Shown here: positions 59,709 through 64,000 of the stretch, piece after piece
Position numbering within the stretch: the stretch's first letter is position 1
Layout of the letters: every line of letters begins with the position of its first letter
NCBI RefSeq assembly: GCF_004331465.1
Contig: NZ_SJKB01000002.1
Span: forward strand, 248,001 to 312,000
DNA from: Kribbella pittospori
GTDB lineage: Bacteria > Actinomycetota > Actinomycetes > Propionibacteriales > Kribbellaceae
Direction of reading: 5' to 3'
Length of the DNA stretch: 64,000 nt
Program-made: the position numbers and the translations under genes
Notes under the pieces: generated by a model
What the model was told of the DNA's origin: nothing
The model's input: only the letters and a program-made list of their open reading frames with translations
Database searches by the model: none

Positions 59709-60337
59709 GCTTCCGCCTTGAGGTTGTACTCGGTCACCTTCCAGACACCGGCGATGTTGCCGAGGATGACGCTCGCGCTGAGCTTGGGATCCTTCTTGGC
59801 CCCAGGTCCCACGTACGTCGTCCCGTTGGCCCGGACCAGCACCGACTTCGACTGGTCGTAGCAAGTGTCCAATGCAGCGGCGGCAGCGCTCGTCCTGACC
59901 ACCTTGGTGGTGACAGTGATCGCACCGCCGGTGCGCACCTTCTGGGTTTTCTGACTCTGCAGGATGCGCCGGATGTCCTGCAGAGCAGCGGCCGCGCCCC
60001 ACGTCGCCAGGGTCGGATCCTCGACGTTCGTCGCCTGGGTCTTGTGCGAGGCACGCTCGAAGGCGTCGTACGCCTGCAACGCCTGGGCAGCGGCGGCCGG
60101 CGGGGCCGGCTTGTGGTTGATGACGAGAGTAAGTGCACCGTACTTCTGGGTACTGGTGGTCGGCACCGGCGTGGGCGTTGCGGCCGAGGCCGGCGTCGTG
60201 GCCGGGGTACTGCTCGAGGGACCGCTCGAATCCGAACCCGCCGCCGGCAGGCCACCTGTGTCGTCCGATCCGCCACAGGCTGCGGGCAGCACCATCATCG
60301 GCACCAGCAGCAGGGCAGCAAGCCGTGCGCGAACCAC
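59702..60337 (-). CDS. Lipoprotein of the tandem secreted family, copy 2
   Basis: 211 residues, paralogue of 58019-58660. The lipobox is LPAAC followed by 'GGSDDTGGLPA', then a Ser/Thr/Ala/Pro linker and a globular domain ending 'GVWKVTEYNLKAEAC'. 'RANGTTYVG' and 'DTCYDQSKSVLV' match the copy 1 blocks. The GTG at 60337 was chosen because GGAGGT then sits 4 nt upstream, exactly as in copy 1; a GTG at 60343 overlaps that site. Confidence 0.7.
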   Translation of the reverse strand: MVRARLAALLLVPMMVLPAACGGSDDTGGLPAAGSDSSGPSSSTPATTPASAATPTPVPTTSTQKYGALTLVINHKPAPPAAAAQALQAYDAFERASHKTQATNVEDPTLATWGAAAALQDIRRILQSQKTQKVRTGGAITVTTKVVRTSAAAAALDTCYDQSKSVLVRANGTTYVGPGAKKDPKLSASVILGNIAGVWKVTEYNLKAEAC

Positions 60338-60392
60338 AGACACCTCCGACTATCCGGTCGCTCCGGACACCTTACCGTCGGAGAGGGCCAGG

Positions 60393-61670
60393 TCACTCGC
60401 CGATGCGGTCGATGACCAGCGGGGTCGGGTCGTACGACGTGGCGACCTCGACGGCGTCGGTCAGGGACTCGAGGGCTCGATCGAAGCGGGTGGGGTCGTC
60501 GGTGTGGAGGGTGAGGAGCGGCTGGCCCTCGGTCACCTGGTCGCCGGGTTTGGCGTGGAGTTCGACGCCGGCGACCGCGGAGACGGGGTCCTCCTTGCGG
60601 GCGCGGCCGGCGCCGAGGCGCCAGGCGGCCACGCCGATGCCGAGGGCATCGAGTTTGGACAGTACGCCGGTGGCCGGAGCCGGTACGACGTGTTGCTCGG
60701 GGGCGACCGGAAGAACGGCGGACGGGTCGCCGCCCTGGGCCGCGATCATGGTGCGCCAGACGTCCATCGCCGTACCGTCGCGGAGCTTCTCGGCCGGGTC
60801 CACGTCCGTGACGCCGGCCGCGGCCAGCATCTCGGCCGCCAGCGCGATCGTCAGCTCGACCACATCGGCCGGGCCGCCGCCGGCCAGGACCTCGACGGAC
60901 TCGCGGACCTCGAGCGCGTTGCCCGCGGTCAATCCGAGCGGGACGGACATGTCGGTGATCAGGGCAACAGTCTTCACGCCGGCGTCCGTGCCCAGGGCAA
61001 CCATGGTTTCGGCCAGCTCGCGGGCGTCGGCGAGTTCCTTCATGAAGGCGCCGGAGCCGACCTTCACGTCCAGCACCAGCGCACCGGTGCCCTCGGCGAT
61101 CTTCTTGCTCATGATCGAACTGGCGATCAGCGGGATCGCCTCCACCGTTCCGGTCACGTCCCGCAGCGCGTACAGCTTCTTGTCCGCGGGCGCGAGGCCG
61201 TCGCCGGCGGCGCAGATCACCGCGCCGACCTCGTCCAGCTGGCGCATCAGTTCGTCGTTCGAGAGCGCGGCACGCCAGCCCGGGATGGACTCGAGCTTGT
61301 CCAGCGTGCCGCCGGTGTGTCCGAGGCCGCGGCCGGACAGCTGCGGTACGGCGGCGCCGCAGGCGGCCACCACCGGTGCCAGCGGCAACGTGATCTTGTC
61401 GCCGACGCCACCGGTCGAGTGCTTGTCCGCGGTCGGCCGGGACAGCTTGGCGAAGTCCATCCGCTCGCCGGACGCGATCATCGCCGCGGTCCAGCGGGCG
61501 ATCTCGCGACGGTTCATGCCGTTCAGCAGGATCGCCATCGCCAGGGCGGACATCTGTTCGTCCGCGACGTCGCCCCGGGTGTACGCGTCGATCACCCAGT
61601 CGATCTGACCGTCGCTCAGCTCGCCCTTGTCCCGCTTGGTGCGGATGACATCCACCGCGTCGAAGCTCAC
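60393..61670 (-). CDS. deoA: Thymidine phosphorylase
   Basis: 425 residues. It has the pyrimidine-nucleoside phosphorylase signature region 'SGRGLGHTGGTLDKLES', the phosphate-site 'KHSTGGVGDKIT', helical N-terminal domain 'GELSDGQIDWVIDAYTRG', and a C-terminal PYNP domain. It splits thymidine and deoxyuridine with phosphate to deoxyribose 1-phosphate and base, in the cytoplasm. The product feeds, after isomerisation, the DeoC reaction at 6921. The GTG start shares a base with the cdd stop. Confidence 0.94.
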   Translation of the reverse strand: MSFDAVDVIRTKRDKGELSDGQIDWVIDAYTRGDVADEQMSALAMAILLNGMNRREIARWTAAMIASGERMDFAKLSRPTADKHSTGGVGDKITLPLAPVVAACGAAVPQLSGRGLGHTGGTLDKLESIPGWRAALSNDELMRQLDEVGAVICAAGDGLAPADKKLYALRDVTGTVEAIPLIASSIMSKKIAEGTGALVLDVKVGSGAFMKELADARELAETMVALGTDAGVKTVALITDMSVPLGLTAGNALEVRESVEVLAGGGPADVVELTIALAAEMLAAAGVTDVDPAEKLRDGTAMDVWRTMIAAQGGDPSAVLPVAPEQHVVPAPATGVLSKLDALGIGVAAWRLGAGRARKEDPVSAVAGVELHAKPGDQVTEGQPLLTLHTDDPTRFDRALESLTDAVEVATSYDPTPLVIDRIGE

Positions 61671-62065
61671 TACTTCTCCAGGTCCTCGGGCCCGAACGCG
61701 TCGGGCAACAGCTCACGCAGCGGCCGCGGCCCGGTCGGGGTCTCCAGCAACAGATCCGGCCCGCCGTTCTCGTGCAGCAACTGGCGGCACCGCCCGCACG
61801 GCGTCAGCAGGTCGCCGTGCTGGTCCACGCAGGTGAACGCGACCAGCCGGCCGCCGCCGGTGCGGTGCAGCTCGGACACCAGCCCGCACTCGGCGCACAG
61901 GGCCAGTCCGTACGACGCGTTCTCGACGTTGCACCCGGCAACGATGCGCCCGTCGTCGACGTACGCCGCCGCCCCGACCGCGAAGCCGGAGTACGGCGCA
62001 TAGGCGCGACCCATCACCTCGACAGCGATCGCCCGCAGCGCCGGCCAGTCGACCTCCCCCGGCAC
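61670..62065 (-). CDS. cdd: Cytidine deaminase
   Basis: 131 residues, the size of the short tetrameric form. The active-site motif is 'GCNVENASYG' with 'LCAECGLVSE' (catalytic Glu and zinc Cys) and the second zinc motif is 'PCGRCRQLL'. It deaminates cytidine and deoxycytidine to uridine and deoxyuridine, which DeoA then splits. GTG start; 4-bp gap after the permease gene. Confidence 0.93.
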   Translation of the reverse strand: MPGEVDWPALRAIAVEVMGRAYAPYSGFAVGAAAYVDDGRIVAGCNVENASYGLALCAECGLVSELHRTGGGRLVAFTCVDQHGDLLTPCGRCRQLLHENGGPDLLLETPTGPRPLRELLPDAFGPEDLEK

Positions 62066-62069
62066 GGCG

Positions 62070-63332
62070 CTAACCTGCCTGACCGCGTCGATATCTCAAC
62101 CCGTCGGCGGCCGGCATCCGGAGTCGCTGCGCGGCCAGCCCAAGCACCAGGAGGGTGGTCACGTACGGCGTCATCCGGGTGAAGTCGGCCGGCACCGTGT
62201 CGGTGGTGAAGAACCAGACCGCGAAGCCGACCGCGATGACCAGCGAGGTCGCCGCGGCGATCTTGAGCCCACGCCGGAACTGCAGGATCGCAACGCCCAG
62301 CAGGATGATCGCGACCAGGATCAGCAGTGCGTGCACGGCCTCACCACCGGCCCGGAGCTGGAGTGCGTCGGTGTAGCCGAACAGCACCGAACCCATCACC
62401 AGCCCGCCGGGCCGCCAGTTGCCGAAGATCATCGCGGCCAGGCCGATATAGCCACGCCCACCGGTCTGCCCGTTCTGGTAGATCCCGGACGAGACGAGCG
62501 CGATGAACGCACCACCGGCCCCGGCGATCGCACCGGACGTCAGTACGGCGATGACCTTGTACCGGTAGACGTTGACGCCCAGGCTCTCCGCCGCCACCGG
62601 GCTCTCACCGCACGACCGCAGCCGGAGGCCGAACCCCGTCCGCCACAGCAGCAGCGCGCTGCCGACGATGAAGATTACCGCCAGCACCGTCATGCTCGAC
62701 AGCTCGGTGGTCACGGCGGCCACGAGCGAGGCCAGGTCGGAGATGATGAACCAGTGCTTGTCCTGCAGCGTGATCATCGCATCGGAGATCCCGGGAAGGG
62801 TGATCGACAGCGGGGCGTCCAGTGGTGGTGACTGGGTCGGGCCACCGCCGCGCAGGCCGGAGAACCACGTGTCGGCGAGGAAGGCGGCCGCACCCAGCGC
62901 GATGATGTTGATCGCCACGCCGGACACGATGTGGTCGACGCCGAAGTACACGGTTGCGAGCGCGTGCAGCGCGGCCCCGATCAGACCGAAGACCATCGCG
63001 CCGACGATTCCCGCCCACGGGCCGTACCAGTAACCGAAGTACCCGGCGCCGATGGTGCCCAGGATCATCATGCCCTCGAGGCCGATGTTGACCACGCCCG
63101 CGCGTTCCGACCACAGACCGGCCAGCGCCGCGAGGGCGATCGGGACCGAGGCGTTGACCGTCTCGCGCATAGTCCCGGCCGAGTCGACCTCGTTGGCGCC
63201 GGTGAGCACCCGGACCGCGGAGATCAGGACCAGGCCGACCAGCAGCCAGACCCAGATGCTGATCCGCCGCCGCGGGACGAGGGCCGCGGACGGGGCTCCG
63301 GCGGGCCGGAGCTCTTCGGGAGCCATCGTCAT
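62070..63332 (-). CDS. Nucleoside ABC transporter permease (NupQ/YufQ type)
   Basis: 420 residues with about ten hydrophobic segments of the branched-chain/ribose-type permease family (BPD_transp_2). It has 'ALAGLWSERAGVVNIGLEGMM', 'RSCGESPVAAESLGVNV' and 'RGYIGLAAMIFGNWRP'. The motif around NIGLEG is typical of nucleoside-uptake (BmpA-linked) permeases. Its position just before cdd and deoA supports nucleoside import. The ATG overlaps the preceding permease stop by 4 bp. Confidence 0.88.
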   Translation of the reverse strand: MTMAPEELRPAGAPSAALVPRRRISIWVWLLVGLVLISAVRVLTGANEVDSAGTMRETVNASVPIALAALAGLWSERAGVVNIGLEGMMILGTIGAGYFGYWYGPWAGIVGAMVFGLIGAALHALATVYFGVDHIVSGVAINIIALGAAAFLADTWFSGLRGGGPTQSPPLDAPLSITLPGISDAMITLQDKHWFIISDLASLVAAVTTELSSMTVLAVIFIVGSALLLWRTGFGLRLRSCGESPVAAESLGVNVYRYKVIAVLTSGAIAGAGGAFIALVSSGIYQNGQTGGRGYIGLAAMIFGNWRPGGLVMGSVLFGYTDALQLRAGGEAVHALLILVAIILLGVAILQFRRGLKIAAATSLVIAVGFAVWFFTTDTVPADFTRMTPYVTTLLVLGLAAQRLRMPAADGLRYRRGQAG

Positions 63333-64000
63333 CGGGTCGCCTCCGGGGTCGCCTCGGACGGGGCCGAGGTACTGAGTTCCGCTGCCACCTGCCGCTGTTC
63401 CAGCGCGTTGCGGTACCGGCGGACCACCTCGTAGGCGATGACGACGGCGAGCACGATGATGCCCTGGCTGATCGCGACGATGTCCGGCGAGACCTGCGCG
63501 TTGATCTCGAGCAGGTTGCTCTGCTCGGTCAGGTACGAGAACAGCAGCGCACCGAACGCGATGCCGATCGGGTTGTTCCGGCCGAGCAGTGCCACCGCGA
63601 TCCCGGAGAAGCCGATACCGGCCTGGAAGGTGGTGCCGTAGCTGTGCGAGCTGCCGAACAGCAGCGGCAGCCCGATCAGCCCGGCCACCGCGCCCGAGAT
63701 CATCAACGAGACGACCACCATCCGCCGTACGTCGATGCCGCTGGCAACGGCCGCGCTGGCCGACGTGCCGGTGGCCCGCAGCGCGAAGCCGAACTTCGAC
63801 CGGTTCAGCAGGATGGCGTAACCGATCCCGCCGAGTACGGCCAGCAGGGACAGGCCGAGCAGCTCGTTCGGGGCCCCGGACAGCAACTTGATGCCGCCCA
63901 CCCAACTGTCCCGCGGGATCTCCTCGGTGGCCAGGTTGCTCCCGGTCGACACCCCGACTTTTCGGAGCAGGTACGCCGTCAGCGAGAGCGCGATCGCGTT
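63329..64000 (-). CDS. Nucleoside ABC transporter permease (NupP/YufP type), 5' end outside window
   Basis: At least 223 residues; the frame is open to the right edge, so the N-terminus is missing. The visible part has 'NRSKFGFALRATGTSASAAVASGI', 'GFSGIAVALLGRNNPIGI' and hydrophobic helices of the BPD_transp_2 family. The C-terminal tail is polar (QRQVAAELSTSAPSEATPEATR). It pairs with the next permease. An ATPase gene and a BmpA-like lipoprotein gene are expected upstream, beyond 64000. Confidence 0.88.
   Translation of the reverse strand, partial: NAIALSLTAYLLRKVGVSTGSNLATEEIPRDSWVGGIKLLSGAPNELLGLSLLAVLGGIGYAILLNRSKFGFALRATGTSASAAVASGIDVRRMVVVSLMISGAVAGLIGLPLLFGSSHSYGTTFQAGIGFSGIAVALLGRNNPIGIAFGALLFSYLTEQSNLLEINAQVSPDIVAISQGIIVLAVVIAYEVVRRYRNALEQRQVAAELSTSAPSEATPEATR

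Noticed and set aside
62070..63905. Extension of the NupQ-like permease to 611 codons
   Set aside because: The extra N-terminal part is an out-of-frame shadow of the neighbouring permease; the ATG at 63332 with a 4-bp overlap is the natural start.
1..64000. CRISPR arrays, tRNA or rRNA genes, insertion sequences and prophage
   Set aside because: All gaps are short (the largest about 250 bp) and none contains regularly spaced repeats, a tRNA-like cloverleaf, transposase or phage genes. A tRNAscan-SE run would confirm.

Overview
The window is high-GC, coding-dense DNA with GTG starts, stop-start overlaps of the ATGA/TGATG type and many apparently leaderless genes. It also carries a polyphosphate glucokinase, a Tad pilus locus and type VII secretion parts. 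Together these point to a soil actinomycete. Gene content and style fit the Kribbella/Nocardioidaceae group, but that placement is inference. No rRNA, tRNA, CRISPR array, insertion sequence or phage gene was seen. No stretch longer than about 250 bp lacks a gene.

Region by region. 1-6673: the 3' end of a secreted Kelch-type protein, an LpdA-like flavoprotein, a gamma-glutamylcyclotransferase-fold protein, a phosphohexomutase, a coiled-coil protein, a Tat-exported esterase and a PH-domain membrane protein. 6674-10197: a 166-bp foldback followed by deoC and two aldehyde dehydrogenase genes, the second truncated. 10238-19795: housekeeping and regulatory genes, including an S66 peptidase, a Ser/Thr kinase divergent from an ECF sigma factor, aminopeptidase N, a LysR/TauE pair and polyphosphate glucokinase. 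19961-26152: an HtrA-like protease, a MoxR-DUF58-VWA operon and a divergent two-component system. 26141-34881: a SorC-type regulator with two matching operators, a polyol ABC transporter without its ATPase, a mannitol/arabinitol dehydrogenase, a xylulokinase and a small kinase. Together these form a pathway for taking up, oxidising and phosphorylating a sugar alcohol.

35668-44668 is a leftward Tad (tight adherence) pilus operon: CpaB, CpaE, TadA, TadB, TadC, Flp pilin, two TadE, one TadG-like protein and a membrane LysM protein carrying a SARP-type transcription-factor tail. No prepilin peptidase is present.

44859-60337 is the least familiar part. It holds a coiled-coil protein, a 1518-residue EssC/EccC-like secretion ATPase, a small ESX-like protein, two tandem copies of a large cytosolic-type protein plus lipoprotein module with an inverted WXG100-like gene between them, another lipoprotein, and two tandem copies of a lipoprotein plus secreted-protein module. 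It looks like a type VII-like secretion and cargo island that lacks the other known membrane components.

60393-64000 is a leftward nucleoside salvage operon with two ABC permeases (one cut by the window end), cytidine deaminase and thymidine phosphorylase. It links functionally to deoC at 6921.
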